DNA of 64,000 nucleotides. It comes from Calliphora vicina (lineage: Eukaryota; Arthropoda; Insecta; Diptera; Calliphoridae). Every line of letters starts with the position of its first letter. Position 1 is the stretch's first letter. The notes under the pieces were generated by a model that saw nothing but the letters and a program-made list of their open reading frames with translations, did not search any database and was not told the DNA's origin. Of this stretch, positions 37,991 through 51,638 are shown piece after piece. The DNA is taken from the NCBI RefSeq assembly GCF_958450345.1, contig NC_088784.1, positions 47,918,870 through 47,982,869 on the forward strand, in the 5' to 3' direction. The position numbers were made by a program, and so were the translations under genes.

Positions 37991-40900
37991 AGCTAGGAAA
38001 CTCGTTTTTTTATATTTGGATTGCATGAGTTTGTAGCTTTCTAACAAGGTATAACTTAAGTAGCTAGCATAAATAGTCCCCGATATATATGCAGGTATAT
38101 CGGAAATTTTTCGAAAAATGTCCCAAAATTACCCCAGTTTTTAACGACTTCATATAAATCGCAATTTTAAGAGGCCATAAAGAGCTAGGAAGCAAATTAT
38201 TTTTAAATTTGGATTGCATGAGATTGTAGCTTTCTAACAAGGTATAACTTAAGTAGCTAGCATAAATAGTACCCGATATATATGCGGGTATATCGGACAT
38301 TTTTCGCAAAATGTCCCAAAATTACACCAGTTTTTAACGACTTCATATAAATCGCAATTTTAAAAGGCCCTAAAGAGCTAGGAAGCTAAATGTTTTTTAT
38401 ATTTGGATTGCATGAGATTGTAGCTTTCTAACAAGGTATAACTTAAGTAGCTAGCATAAATAGTACCCGATATATATGCGGGTATATCGGACATTTTTCG
38501 AAAAATGTCACAAAATTACCCCAGTTTTTAACGACTTCATATAAATCGCAATTCTAAAGGCCGCTAAAGAGCTAGGAAACTCATTTTTCGCAAAATGTCC
38601 CAAAATTACCCCAGTTTTTAACGACTTCATATAAATCGCAATTTTAAAAGGCCCTAAAGAGCTAGGAAGCTAAATGTTTTTTATATTTGGATTGCATGAG
38701 ATTGTAGCTTTCTAACAAGGTATAACTTAAGTAGCTAGCATAAATAGTACCCGATATATATGCGGGTATATCGGACATTTTTCGAAAAATGTCACAAAAT
38801 TACCCCAGTTTTTAACGACTTCATATAAATCGCAATTCTAAAGGCCGCTAAAGAGCTAGGAAACTCATTTTTCGCAAAATGTCCCAAAATTACCCCAGTT
38901 TTTAACGACTTCATATAAATCGCAATTTTAAAAGGCCCTAAAGAGCTAGGAAGCTAAATGTTTTTTATATTTGGATTGCATGAGATTGTAGCTTTCTAAC
39001 AAGGTATAACTTAAGTAGCTAGCATAAATAGTACCCGATATATATGCGGGTATATCGGACATTTTTCGAAAAATGTCACAAAATTACCCCAGTTTTTAAC
39101 GACTTCATATAAATCGCAATTCTAAAGGCCGCTAAAGAGCTAGGAAACTCATTTTTTTATATTTGGATTGTATGAGATTGTAGCTTTCTAACAAGGTATA
39201 ACTTAAGTAGCTATCATAAATAGTACCCGATATATATGCAGGTATATCGGAAATTTTTCGGAAAATGTCCCAAAATTACCCCAGCTTTTAACGACTTCAT
39301 ATAAATCCCAATTCTAAAGGCCCCTAAGAGCTAGGAAGCTAATTATTTTTAAATCTGGATTGCATGAGATTGTAGCTTTCTAACAAGGTATAACTTAAGT
39401 AGCTAGCATAAATAGTACCCGATATATATGCGGGTATATCGGACATTTTTCGCAAAATGTCCCAAAATTACCCCAGTTTTTAACGACTTCATATAAATCG
39501 CAATTTTAAAAGGCCATAAAGAGCTAGGAAGCTAATTTTTTTTATATTTGGATTGCATGAGATTGTAGCTTTCTAACAAGGTATAACTTAAGTAGCTAGC
39601 ATAAATAGTACCCGATATATATGCGGGTATATCGGACATTTTTCGAAAAATGTCCCAAAATTACACCAGTTTTTAACGACTTCATATAAATTGCAATTTT
39701 AAAAGGCCCTAAAGAGCTAGGGAGCTAAATTTTTTTATATTTGGATTGCATGAGATTGTAGCTTTCTAACAAGGTATAACTTAAGTATATATGCGGGTAT
39801 ATCAGACATTTTTCGAAAAATGTCCCAAAATTACCCCAGTTTTTAACGACTTCATATAAATCGCAATTCTAAAGGCCGGTAAAGAGCTAGGAAACTCGTT
39901 TTTTTATATTTGGATTGCATGAGTTTGTAGCTTTCTAACAAGGTATAACTTAAGTAGCTAGCATAAATAGTCCCCGATATATATGCAGGTATATCGGAAA
40001 TTTTTCGAAAAATGTCCCAAAATTACCCCAGTTTTTAACGACTTCATATAAATCGCAATTTTAAGAGGCCATAAAGAGCTAGGAAGCAAATTATTTTTAA
40101 ATTTGGATTGCATGAGATTGTAGCTTTCTAACAAGGTATAACTTAAGTAGCTAGCATAAATAGTACCCGATATATATGCGGGTATATCGGACATTTTTCG
40201 CAAAATGTCCCAAAATTACACCAGTTTTTAACGACTTCATATAAATCGCAATTTTAAAAGGCCCTAAAGAGCTAGGAAGCTAAATGTTTTTTATATTTGG
40301 ATTGCATGAGATTGTAGCTTTCTAACAAGGTATAACTTAAGTAGCTAGCATAAATAGTACCCGATATATATGCGGGTATATCGGACATTTTTCGAAAAAT
40401 GTCACAAAATTACCCCAGTTTTTAACGACTTCATATAAATCGCAATTCTAAAGGCCGCTAAAGAGCTAGGAAACTCATTTTTCGCAAAATGTCCCAAAAT
40501 TACCCCAGTTTTTAACGACTTCATATAAATCGCAATTTTAAAAGGCCCTAAAGAGCTAGGAAGCTAAATGTTTTTTATATTTGGATTGCATGAGATTGTA
40601 GCTTTCTAACAAGGTATAACTTAAGTAGCTAGCATAAATAGTACCCGATATATATGCGGGTATATCGGACATTTTTCGAAAAATGTCACAAAATTACCCC
40701 AGTTTTTAACGACTTCATATAAATCGCAATTCTAAAGGCCGCTAAAGAGCTAGGAAACTCATTTTTTTATATTTGGATTGTATGAGATTGTAGCTTTCTA
40801 ACAAGGTATAACTTAAGTAGCTATCATAAATAGTACCCGATATATATGCAGGTATATCGGAAATTTTTCGGAAAATGTCCCAAAATTACCCCAGCTTTTA

Positions 40901-41100
40901 ACGACTTCATATAAATCCCAATTCTAAAGGCCCCTAAGAGCTAGGAAGCTAATTATTTTTAAATCTGGATTGCATGAGATTGTAGCTTTCTAACAAGGTA
41001 TAACTTAAGTAGCTAGCATAAATAGTACCCGATATATATGCGGGTATATCGGACATTTTTCGCAAAATGTCCCAAAATTACCCCAGTTTTTAACGACTTC
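37500..41100 (+). repeat. satellite duplication with internal copy-number difference (1894 bp or 1610 bp)
   Basis: Two successive copies share private variants: TAGTCCCCG near 38074/39968, TTTTAAGAGGCC near 38164/40058 and CTATCATAAA near 39211/40821. Before the marker join GGAAACTCATTTTTCGCAAAA the offset is 1894 bp; after it the offset is 1610 bp. The difference, 284 bp, equals one extra copy of a truncated-plus-full monomer pair in the first copy (joins near 38581 and 38865) against one in the second (near 40475). Confidence 0.82.
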
Positions 41101-44100
41101 ATATAAATCGCAATTTTAAAAGGCCATAAAGAGCTAGGAAGCTAATTATTTTTAAATTTGGATTGCATGAGATTGTAGCAAGGCATAACTTAAGTAGCTA
41201 GCATAAATAGTACCCGATATATATGCGGGTATATCGGACATTTTTCGCAAAATGTCCCAAAATTACACCAGTTTTTAACGACTTCATATAAATCGCAATT
41301 TTAAAAGGCCCTAAAGAGCTAGGAAGCTAAATTTTTTTTATATTTGGATTGCATGAGATTGTAGCTTTCTAACAAGGTATAACTTAAGTAGCTAGCGTAA
41401 ATAGTACCCGATATATATGCGGGTATATCGGACATTTTTCGCAAAATGTCCCAAAATTACCCCAGTTTTTAACGACTTCATATAAATCGCAATTTTAAAA
41501 GGCCATATCGGAATATCGGAAAAAATCAGGTATATCGGAAATTTTTCGGAAAATGTCCCAAAATTACCCCAGCTTTTAACGACTTCATATAAATCGCAAT
41601 TCTAAAGGCCCCTAAAGAGCTAGGAAGCTAATTATTTTTAAATTTGGATTGCATGAGATTGTAGCTTTCTAACAAGGTATAATTTAAGTAGCTAGCATAA
41701 ATAGTACCCAATATATATGCGGGTATATCAGACATTTTTCGAAAAATGTCCCAAAATTACCCCAGTTTTTAACGACTTCATATAAATCGCAATTCTAAAG
41801 GCCGGTAAAGAGCTAGGAAACTCATTTTTTTATATTTGGATTGCATGAGATTGTAGCTTTCTAACAAGGTATAACTTAAGTAGCTAGCATAAATAGTGCC
41901 CGATATATATGCAGGTATATCGGAAATTTTTCGAAAAATGTCCCAAAATTACCCCAGTTTTTAACGACTTCATATAAATCGCAATTTTAGAAGGCCATAA
42001 AGAGCTAGGAAGCTAATTATTTTTAAATTTGGATTGCATGAGATTGTAGCTTTCTAACAAGGTATAACTTAAGTAGCTAGCATAAATAGTACCCGATATA
42101 TATGCGGGTATATCGGACATTTTTCGCAAAATGTCCCAAAATTACCCCAGCTTTTAACGACTTCATATAAATCGCAATTCTAAAGGCCCCTAAAGAGCTA
42201 GGAAGCTAATTATTTTTAAATTTGGATTGCATGAGATTGTAGCAAGGCATAACTTAAGTAGCTAGCATAAATAGTACCCGATATATATGCGGGTATATCG
42301 GACATTTTTCGCAAAATGTCCCAAAATTACACCAGTTTTTAACGACTTCATATAAATCGCAATTTTAAAAGGCCCTAAAGAGCTAGGAAGCTAAATTTTT
42401 TTTATATTTGGATTGCATGAGATTGTAGCTTTCTAACAAGGTATAACTTAAGTAGCTAGCATAAATAGTACCCGATATATATGCGGGTATATCGGACATT
42501 TTTCGCAAAATGTCCCAAAATTACCCCAGTTTTTAACGACTTCATATAAATCGCAATTTTAAAAGGCCATATCGGAATATCGGAAAAAATCAGGTATATC
42601 GGAAATTTTTCGGAAAATGTCCCAAAATTACCCCAGCTTTTAACGACTTCATATAAATCGCAATTCTAAAGGCCCCTAAAGAGCTAGGAAGCTAATTATT
42701 TTTAAATTTGGATTGCATGAGATTGTAGCTTTCTAACAAGGTATAATTTAAGTAGCTAGCATAAATAGTACCCAATATATATGCGGGTATATCAGACATT
42801 TTTCGAAAAATGTCCCAAAATTACCCCAGTTTTTAACGACTTCATATAAATCGCAATTCTAAAGGCCGGTAAAGAGCTAGGAAACTCATTTTTTTATATT
42901 TGGATTGCATGAGATTGTAGCTTTCTAACAAGGTATAACTTAAGTAGCTAGCATAAATAGTGCCCGATATATATGCGGGTATATCGGACATTTTTCGCAA
43001 AATGTCCCAAAATTACCCCAGTTTTTAACGACTTCATATAAATCGCAATTTTAAAAGGCCATAAAGAGCTAGGAAGCTAATTATTTTTAAATTTGGATTG
43101 CATGAGATTGTAGCAAGGCATAACTTAAGTAGCTAGCATAAATAGTACCCGATATATATGCGGGTATATCGGACATTTTTCGCAAAATGTCCCAAAATTA
43201 CACCAGTTTTTAACGACTTCATATAAATCGCAATTTTAAAAGGCCCTAAAGAGCTAGGAAGCTAAATTTTTTTTATATTTGGATTGTATGAGATTGTAGC
43301 TTTCTAACAAGGTATAACTTAAGTAGCTATCATAAATAGTACCCGATATATATGCAGGTATATCGGAAATTTTTCGGAAAATGTCCCAAAATTACCCCAG
43401 CTTTTAACGACTTCATATAAATCCCAATTCTAAAGGCCCCTAAGAGCTAGGAAGCTAATTATTTTTAAATCTGGATTGCATGAGATTGTAGCTTTCTAAC
43501 AAGGTATAACTTAAGTAGCTAGCATAAATAGTACCCGATATATATGCGGGTATATCGGACATTTTTCGCAAAATGTCCCAAAATTACCCCAGTTTTTAAC
43601 GACTTCATATAAATCGCAATTTTAAAAGGCCATAAAGAGCTAGGAAGCTAATTATTTTTAAATTTGGATTGCATTAGATTGTAGCAAGGCATAACTTAAG
43701 TAGCTAGCATAAATAGTACCCGATATATATGCGGGTATATCGGACATTTTTCGCAAAATGTCCCAAAATTACACCAGTTTTTAACGACTTCATATAAATC
43801 GCAATTTTAAAAGGCCCTAAAGAGCTAGGAAGCTAAATTTTTTTTATATTTGGATTGCATGAGATTGTAGCTTTCTAACAAGGTATAACTTAAGTAGCTA
43901 GCATAAATAGTACCCGATATATATGCGGGTATATCGGACATTTTTCGCAAAATGTCCCAAAATTACCCCAGTTTTTAACGACTTCATATAAATCGCAATT
44001 TTAAAAGGCCATATCGGAATATCGGAAAAAATCAGGTATATCGGAAATTTTTCGGAAAATGTCCCAAAATTACCCCAGCTTTTAACGACTTCATATAAAT

Positions 44101-46047
44101 CGCAATTCTAAAGGCCCCTAAAGAGCTAGGAAGCTAATTATTTTTAAATTTGGATTGCATGAGATTGTAGCTTTCTAACAAGGTATAATTTAAGTAGCTA
44201 GCATAAATAGTACCCAATATATATGCGGGTATATCAGACATTTTTCGAAAAATGTCCCAAAATTACCCCAGTTTTTAACGACTTCATATAAATCGCAATT
44301 CTAAAGGCCGGTAAAGAGCTAGGAAACTCATTTTTTTATATTTGGATTGCATGAGATTGTAGCTTTCTAACAAGGTATAACTTAAGTAGCTAGCATAAAT
44401 AGTGCCCGATATATATGCAGGTATATCGGAAATTTTTCGAAAAATGTCCCAAAATTACCCCAGTTTTTAACGACTTCATATAAATCGCAATTTTAAAAGG
44501 CCATAAAGAGCTAGGAAGCTAATTATTTTTAAATTTGGATTGCATGAGATTGTAGCTTTCTAACAAGGTATAACTTAAGTAGCTAGCATAAATAGTACCC
44601 GATATATATGCGGGTATATCGGACATTTTTCGCAAAATGTCCCAAAATTACCCCAGCTTTTAACGACTTCATATAAATCGCAATTCTAAAGGCCCCTAAA
44701 GAGCTAGGAAGCTAATTATTTTTAAATTTGGATTGCATGAGATTGTAGCAAGGCATAACTTAAGTAGCTAGCATAAATAGTACCCGATATATATGCGGGT
44801 ATATCGGACATTTTTCGCAAAATGTCCCAAAATTACACCAGTTTTTAACGACTTCATATAAATCGCAATTTTAAAAGGCCCTAAAGAGCTAGGAAGCTAA
44901 ATTTTTTTTATATTTGGATTGCATGAGATTGTAGCTTTCTAACAAGGTATAACTTAAGTAGCTAGCATAAATAGTACCCGATATATATGCGGGTATATCG
45001 GACATTTTTCGCAAAATGTCCCAAAATTACCCCAGTTTTTAACGACTTCATATAAATCGCAATTTTAAAAGGCCATATCGGAATATCGGAAAAAATCAGG
45101 TATATCGGAAATTTTTCGGAAAATGTCCCAAAATTACCCCAGCTTTTAACGACTTCATATAAATCGCAATTCTAAAGGCCCCTAAAGAGCTAGGAAGCTA
45201 ATTATTTTTAAATTTGGATTGCATGAGATTGTAGCTTTCTAACAAGGTATAATTTAAGTAGCTAGCATAAATAGTACCCAATATATATGCGGGTATATCA
45301 GACATTTTTCGAAAAATGTCCCAAAATTACCCCAGTTTTTAACGACTTCATATAAATCGCAATTCTAAAGGCCGGTAAAGAGCTAGGAAACTCATTTTTT
45401 TATATTTGGATTGCATGAGATTGTAGCTTTCTAACAAGGTATAACTTAAGTAGCTAGCATAAATAGTGCCCGATATATATGCAGGTATATCGGAAATTTT
45501 TCGAAAAATGTCCCAAAATTACCCCAGTTTTTAACGACTTCATATAAATCGCAATTTTAAAAGGCCATAAAGAGCTAGGAAGCTAATTATTTTTAAATTT
45601 GGATTGCATGAGATTGTAGCTTTCTAACAAGGTATAACTTAAGTAGCTAGCATAAATAGTACCCGATATATATGCGGGTATATCGGACATTTTTCGCAAA
45701 ATGTCCCAAAATTACCCCAGCTTTTAACGACTTCATATAAATCGCAATTCTAAAGGCCCCTAAAGAGCTAGGAAGCTAATTATTTTTAAATTTGGATTGC
45801 ATGAGATTGTAGCTTTCTAACAAGGTATAATTTAAGTAGCTAGCATAAATAGTACCCAATATATATGCGGGTATATCAGACATTTTTCGAAAAATGTCCC
45901 AAAATTACCCCAGTTTTTAACGACTTCATATAAATCGCAATTCTAAAGGCCGGTAAAGAGCTAGGAAACTCATTTATATTTGGATTGCATGAGATTGTAG
46001 CTTTCTAACAAGGTATAACTTAAGTAGCTAGCATAAATAGTGCCCGA

Positions 46048-49000
46048 TATATATGCAGGTGTATCGGAAATTTTTCGAAAAATGTCCCAAAATTACCCCA
46101 GTTTTTAACGACTTCATATAAATCGCAATTTTAAAAGGCCATAAAGAGCTAGGAAGCTAATTATTTTTAAATTTGGATTGCATGAGATTGTAGCTTTCTA
46201 ACAAGGTATAACTTAAGTAGCTAGCATAAATAGTACCCGATATATATGCGGGTATATCGGACATTTTTCGCAAAATGTCCCAAAATTACCCCAGTTTTTA
46301 ACGACTTCATATAAATCGCAATTTTAAAAGGCCATAAAGAGCTAGGAAGCTAATTTTTTTATATTTGGATTGCATGAGATAGTAGCTTTCCAACAAGGTA
46401 TAACTTAAGTAGCTAGCATAAATAGTACCCGATATATATGCGGGTATATCGGACATTTTTCGAAAAATGTCCCAAAATTACCCCAGTTTTTAACGACTTC
46501 ATATAAATCGCAATTCTAAAGGCCGCTAAAGAGCTAGGAAACTCATTTTTTTATATTTGGATTGTATGAGATTGTAGCTTTCTAACAAGGTATAACCTAA
46601 GTAGCTAGCATAAATAGTACCCGATATATATGCGGGTATATCGGACATTTTTCGCAAAATGTCCCAAAATTACCCCAGTTTTTAACGACTTCATATAAAT
46701 CGCAATTTTAAAAGGCCATAAAGAGCTAGGAAGCTAATTTTTTTATATTTGGATTGCATGAGATTGTAGCTTTCTAACAAGGTATAACTTAAGTAGCTAG
46801 CATAAATAGTACCCGATATATATGCGGGTATATCGGACATTTTTCGAAAAATGTACCAAAATTACACCAGTTTTTAACGACTTCATATAAATCGCAATTT
46901 TAAAAGGCCCTAAAGAGCTAGGGAGCTAAATTTTTTTATATTTGGATTGCATGAGATTGTAGCTTTCTAACAAGGTATAACTTAAGTAGCTAGCATAAAT
47001 AGTACCCGATATATATGCGGGTATATCGGACATTTTTCGAAAAATGTCACAAAATTACCCCAGTTTTTAACGACTTCATATAAATCGCAATTCTAAAGGC
47101 CGCTAAAGAGCTAGGAAACTCATTTTTTATATATTTGGATTGTATGAGATTGTAGCTTTTTAACAAGGTATAACTTAAGTATATATGCGGGTATATCAGA
47201 CATTTTTCGAAAAATGTCCCAAAATTACCCCAGTTTTTAACGACTTCATATAAATCGCAATTCTAAAGGCCGGTAAAGAGCTAGGAAACTCGTTTTTTTA
47301 TATTTGGATTGCATGAGTTTGTAGCTTTCTAACAAGGTATAACTTAAGTAGCTAGCATAAATAGTCCCCGATATATATGCAGGTATATCGGAAATTTTTC
47401 GAAAAATGTCCCAAAATTACCCCAGTTTTTAACGACTTCATATAAATCGCAATTTTAAAAGGCCATAAAGAGCTAGGAAACAAATTATTTTTAAATTTGG
47501 ATTGCATGAGATTGTAGCTTTCTAACAAGGTATAACTTAAGTAGCTAGCATAAATAGTACCCGATATATATGCGGGTATATCGGACATTTTTCGCAAAAT
47601 GTCCCAAAATTACCCCAGTTTTTAACGACTTCATATAAATCGCAATTTTAAAAGGCCATAAAGAGCTAGGAAGCTAATTATTTTTAAATTTGGATTGCAT
47701 GAGATAGTAGCTTTCTAACAAGGTATAACTTAAGTAGCTAGCATAAATAGTACCCGATATATATGCGGGTATATCGGACATTTTTCGCAAAATGTCCCAA
47801 AATTACACCAGTTTTTAACGACTTCATATAAATCGCAATTTTAAAAGGCCCTAAAGAGCTAGGAAGCTAAATGTTTTTTATATTTGGATTGCATGAGATT
47901 GTAGCTTTCTAACAAGGTATAACTTAAGTAGCTAGCATAAATAGTACCCGATATATATGCGGGTATATCGGACATTTTTCGAAAAATGTCACAAAATTAC
48001 CCCAGCTTTTAACGACTTCATATAAATCGCAATTCTAAAGGCCGCTAAAGAGCTAGGAAACTCATTTTTCGCAAAATGTCCCAAAATTACCCCAGTTTTT
48101 AACGACTTCATATAAATCGCAATTTTAAAAGGCCCTAAAGAGCTAGGAAGCTAAATGTTTTTTATATTTGGATTGCATGAGATTGTAGCTTTCTAACAAG
48201 GTATAACATAAGTAGCTAGCATAAATAGTACCCGATATATATGCGGGTATATCGGACATTTTTCGAAAAATGTCCCAAAATTACCCCAGTTTTTAACGAC
48301 TTCATATAAATCGCAATATTAAAAGGCCATAAAGAGGTAGGAAGCTAATTATTTTTAAATTTGGATTGCATGAGATTGTAGCTTTCTAACAAGGTATAAC
48401 TTAAGTAGCTAGCATAAATAGTACCCGATATATATGCGGGTATATCGGACATTTTTCGCAAAATGTCCCAAAATTACACCAGTTTTTAACGACTTCATAT
48501 AAATCATTTTTCATTTTTTTATATTTGGATTGCATTAGAATGTAGCTTTCTAACAAGGTATAACTTTTATAACTAGCTAGCATAAATAGTGACCGATATA
48601 TATGCAGGTATAGCTTTCTAACAAGGTATAACTTAAGTAGCTAGCATAAATAGTACCCGATATATATGCGGGTATATCGGACATTTTTCGCAAAATGTCC
48701 CAAAATTACCCCAGTTTTTAACGACTTCATATAAATCGCAATTTTAAAAGGCCATAAAGAGCTAGGAAGCTACTTATTTTTAAATTTGGATTGCATGAGA
48801 TTGTAGCTTTCTAACAAGGTATAACTTAAGTAGCTAGCATAAATAGTACCCGATATATATGCGGGTATATCGGACATTTTTTGCAAAATGTCCCAAAATT
48901 ACCCCAGTTTTTAACGACTTCATATAAATCGCAATTCTAAAGGCCGGTAAAGAGCTAGGAAACTCATTTTTTTATATTTGGATTGCATGAGATTGTAGCT

Positions 49001-49281
49001 TTCTAACAAGGTATAACTTAAGCAATTAGCATAAATAGTGCCTGATATATATGCAGGTATATCGGAAATTTTTTGAAAAATGCCCCAAAATTACCCCAGC
49101 TTTTAACGACTTCATATAAATCGAAATTCTAAAGGCCCCTAAAGAGCTAGGAAGCTAATTATTTTTAAATTTGGATTGCATGAGATTGTAGCTTTCTAAC
49201 AAGGTATAACTTAAGTAGCTAGCATAAATAGTACCCGATATATATGCAGGTATATCGGAAATTTTTCGAAAAATGTCCCAA
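46048..49281 (+). repeat. satellite segment duplicated across the LTR element, left copy
   Basis: This segment is repeated at 58778-62011 (offset 12729, then 12730 after a one-T indel near 46738/59467). The shared rare GCAGGTGTATCGG at 46056/58785 and the irregular AAATCATTTTTCATTTTT join near 48503/61233 exclude chance similarity of monomers. Differences seen are few: GGAAACAAATT against GGAAGCAAATT, GTAGCTTTC against GTACCTTTC, a CAGCTTTT against CAGTTGTT pair, AAGTAGCTAGC against AAGTAGGTAGC, and TCGAAATT against TCGCAATT. That is about 0.2% divergence. Confidence 0.9.
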
Positions 49282-50907
49282 AATTACCCCAGCTTTTAAC
49301 GACTTCATATAAATCGCAATTCTAAAAGGCCATAAAGAGCTAGGAAGCTAATTATTTTTAAATTTGGATTGCATTAGAATGTAGCTTTCTAACAAGGTAT
49401 AACTTTTATAACTAGCTAGCATAAATAGTGACCGATATATATGCAGGTATATCGGAAATTTTTCGAAAAATGTCCCAAAATTACCCCAGTTTTTAACGAC
49501 TTCATATAAATCGCAATTTTAAAAGGCCATAAAGAGCTAGGAAGCTAGTTATTTTTAAATTTGGATTGCATGAGATTTTAGCTTTCTAACAAGGTATAAC
49601 TTAGGTAGCTAGCATAAATAGTACCCGATATATATGCGGGTATATCAGACATTTTTCGAAAAATGTCCCAAAATTACCCCAGTTTTTAACGACTTCATAT
49701 AAATCGCAATTCTAAAGGCCGCTAAAGAGCTAGGAAACTCATTTTTTTATATTTGGATTGCATGAGATTGTAGCTTTCTAACAAGGTATAACTTAAGCAG
49801 CTAGCATAAATAGTACCCGATATATATGCGGGTATATCGGACATTTTTCGAAAAATGTCCCAAAATTTCCCCAGTTTTTAACGACTTCATATAAATCGCA
49901 ATTCTAAAGGCCGCTAAAGAGCTAGGAAGCTAATTATTTTTAAATTTGGATTGCATGAGACTGTAGCTTTCTAACAAGGTATAACTTTTATAACTAGCTA
50001 GCATAAATAGTGACCGATATATATGCAGGTATATCGGAAATTTTTCGAAAAATGTCCCAAAATTACCCCAGTTTTTAACGACTTCATATAAATCGCAATT
50101 TTAAAAGGCCCTAAAGAGCTAGGAAGCTAAATGTTTTTTATATTTGGATTGCATGAGATTGTAGCTTTCTAACAAGGTATAACTTAAGTAGCTAGCATAA
50201 ATAGTACCCGATATATATGCGGGTATATCGGACATTTTTCGAAAAATGTCACAAAATTACCCCAGTTTTTAACGACTTCATATAAATCGCAATTCTAAAG
50301 GCCGCTAAAGAGCTAGGAAACTCATTTTTTTATATTTGGATTGTATGAGATTGTAGCTTTCTAACAAGGTATAACTTAAGTAGCTATCATAAATAGTACC
50401 CGATATATATGCAGGTATATCGGAAATTTTTCGGAAAATGTCCCAAAATTACCCCAGCTTTTAACGACTTCATATAAATCCCAATTCTAAAGGCCCCTAA
50501 GAGCTAGGAAGCTAATTATTTTTAAATCTGGATTGCATGAGATTGTAGCTTTCTAACAAGGTATAACTTAAGTAGCTAGCATAAATAGTACCCGATATAT
50601 ATGCGGGTATATCGGACATTTTTCGCAAAATGTCCCAAAATTACCCCAGTTTTTAACGACTTCATATAAATCGCAATTTTAAAAGGCCATAAAGAGCTAG
50701 GAAGCTAATTATTTTTAAATTTGGATTGCATGAGATTGTAGCAAGGCATAACTTAAGTAGCTAGCATAAATAGTACCCGATATATATGCGGGTATATCGG
50801 ACATTTTTCGCAAAATGTCCCAAAATTACCCCAGCTTTTAACGACTTCATATAAATCGCAATTCTAAAGGCCCCTAAAGAGCTAGGAAGCTAATTTTTTT
50901 TTTTTTT

Positions 50908-51638
50908 TGCAATTGCGATTCTCTTAAAAATTATCTCTTAAGTATTCTTTTTTGTAATTATTATTATTGAAATTCGATAAAAGGCAACAACATCTGATGT
51001 TTCACCAACAACAACTGCACAGGCCTGAGCAACGTTAAATGAAACTACAGTGAGTAGCAAAATAAATTTAAGAGTTAAGTACAATTATATACAATAATTT
51101 ATATAGGTATATTACATTTAAATTTTGCATATTATAACTTTAAATTTTGTTACCATTTCAAATGTGTATTTAAGTAATTATTATTTCTTTGTTTATTAAT
51201 AAATTTAAAATGAATTCTAACTAATTTGTTTGAAGTTAAGAAAGCCAAACTAATGTAGTGATGGTAATGTATAGGGGTACTCAGGCAGATAATATGGACT
51301 ATATTGAGAACTATGGTTGGTGAGGGCAACGATCTAATATATCTAAAGATCATATATAGTGTGCAATTTGATAATACATTAATCATTAAAGTCCGTTAAT
51401 TTAAACGTCCGAGGTCCGTCCGAAAACTAAGGGTACTTCTAATTATAACTATTTTTTTTTTCTTATTGAATTGTAAAGCACGTTCAACTTTGTTTTGGTA
51501 TAAGTGGGATATGATTGTGACAAAGAACCCTACCCCATCCGGCGAGTTATAGCCTTAAATAAGAACGTGTAGTCACAACATTCCTTAAATATTCCATCTT
51601 TAACATTACGCATAAATTTACGAAAATATACCATTACA
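50908..51638 (+). repeat. 5' LTR
   Basis: 731 bp starting TGCAATTG and ending ACCATTACA; the ends form an imperfect inverted repeat (TGCAATTG against TGTAATGG) and fit the TG...CA rule. The copy at 58047-58777 is collinear with no indel and one substitution (C at 51534, A at 58673). Fifteen T residues (50894-50908) precede the GC; 17 T precede the 3' LTR as well, so the T tract may belong to the LTR and move its start up to 14 bases left. AATAAA at 51198-51203 is a possible polyadenylation signal. Promoter position was not resolved. A 78-residue minus-strand frame here is not considered a gene. Confidence 0.9.

Larger units (their letters stand above)
10501..45140 (+). repeat. dispersed chimeric (type E) satellite monomers
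   Basis: A deleted, rearranged monomer begins with GGCCATATCGGAATATCGG, then AAAAAATCAGGTATATCGG, then a palindrome variant with centre TTTCGGAAAA and CAGCTTTTAAC. Copies start near 10500, 11177, 15892, 18854 (variant upstream join), 21247, 23057, 24952, 25636, 26697, 28184, 30857, 41504, 42568, 44010 and 45074. It contains three close repeats of ATATCGG, suggesting origin by slippage or microhomology joining. It is always followed by a GGCCCCTAAAG monomer, so it is amplified as part of larger units. Confidence 0.8.
6722..50893 (+). repeat. 193 bp satellite array, block 2
   Basis: Continuous array of about 229 monomer equivalents in the same orientation as block 1, with no foreign insertion seen over 44 kb. 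Three main monomer types can be told apart by linked changes. Type A has TACCCG, GCGGGT and CGGACAT. Type B has TGCCCG, GCAGGT and CGGAAAT. Type C has ATAATTTAAG, ACCCAATAT and CAGACAT, usually followed by GGCCGGTAAAG. A chimeric type (E) carries CATATCGGAATATCGG with CAGCTTTTAAC. Three recurrent internal deletions mark sublineages: GATTGTATATCGG, AAGTATATATGCGGG and GTAGCAAGG. No gene is supported here; short minus-strand open frames are by-products of the repeat. Confidence 0.97.

Noticed and set aside
51150..51386. 78-codon minus-strand frame in each LTR (also 58289-58525)
   Set aside because: Identical only because the LTRs are identical; low-complexity AT-rich composition and no recognisable domain.
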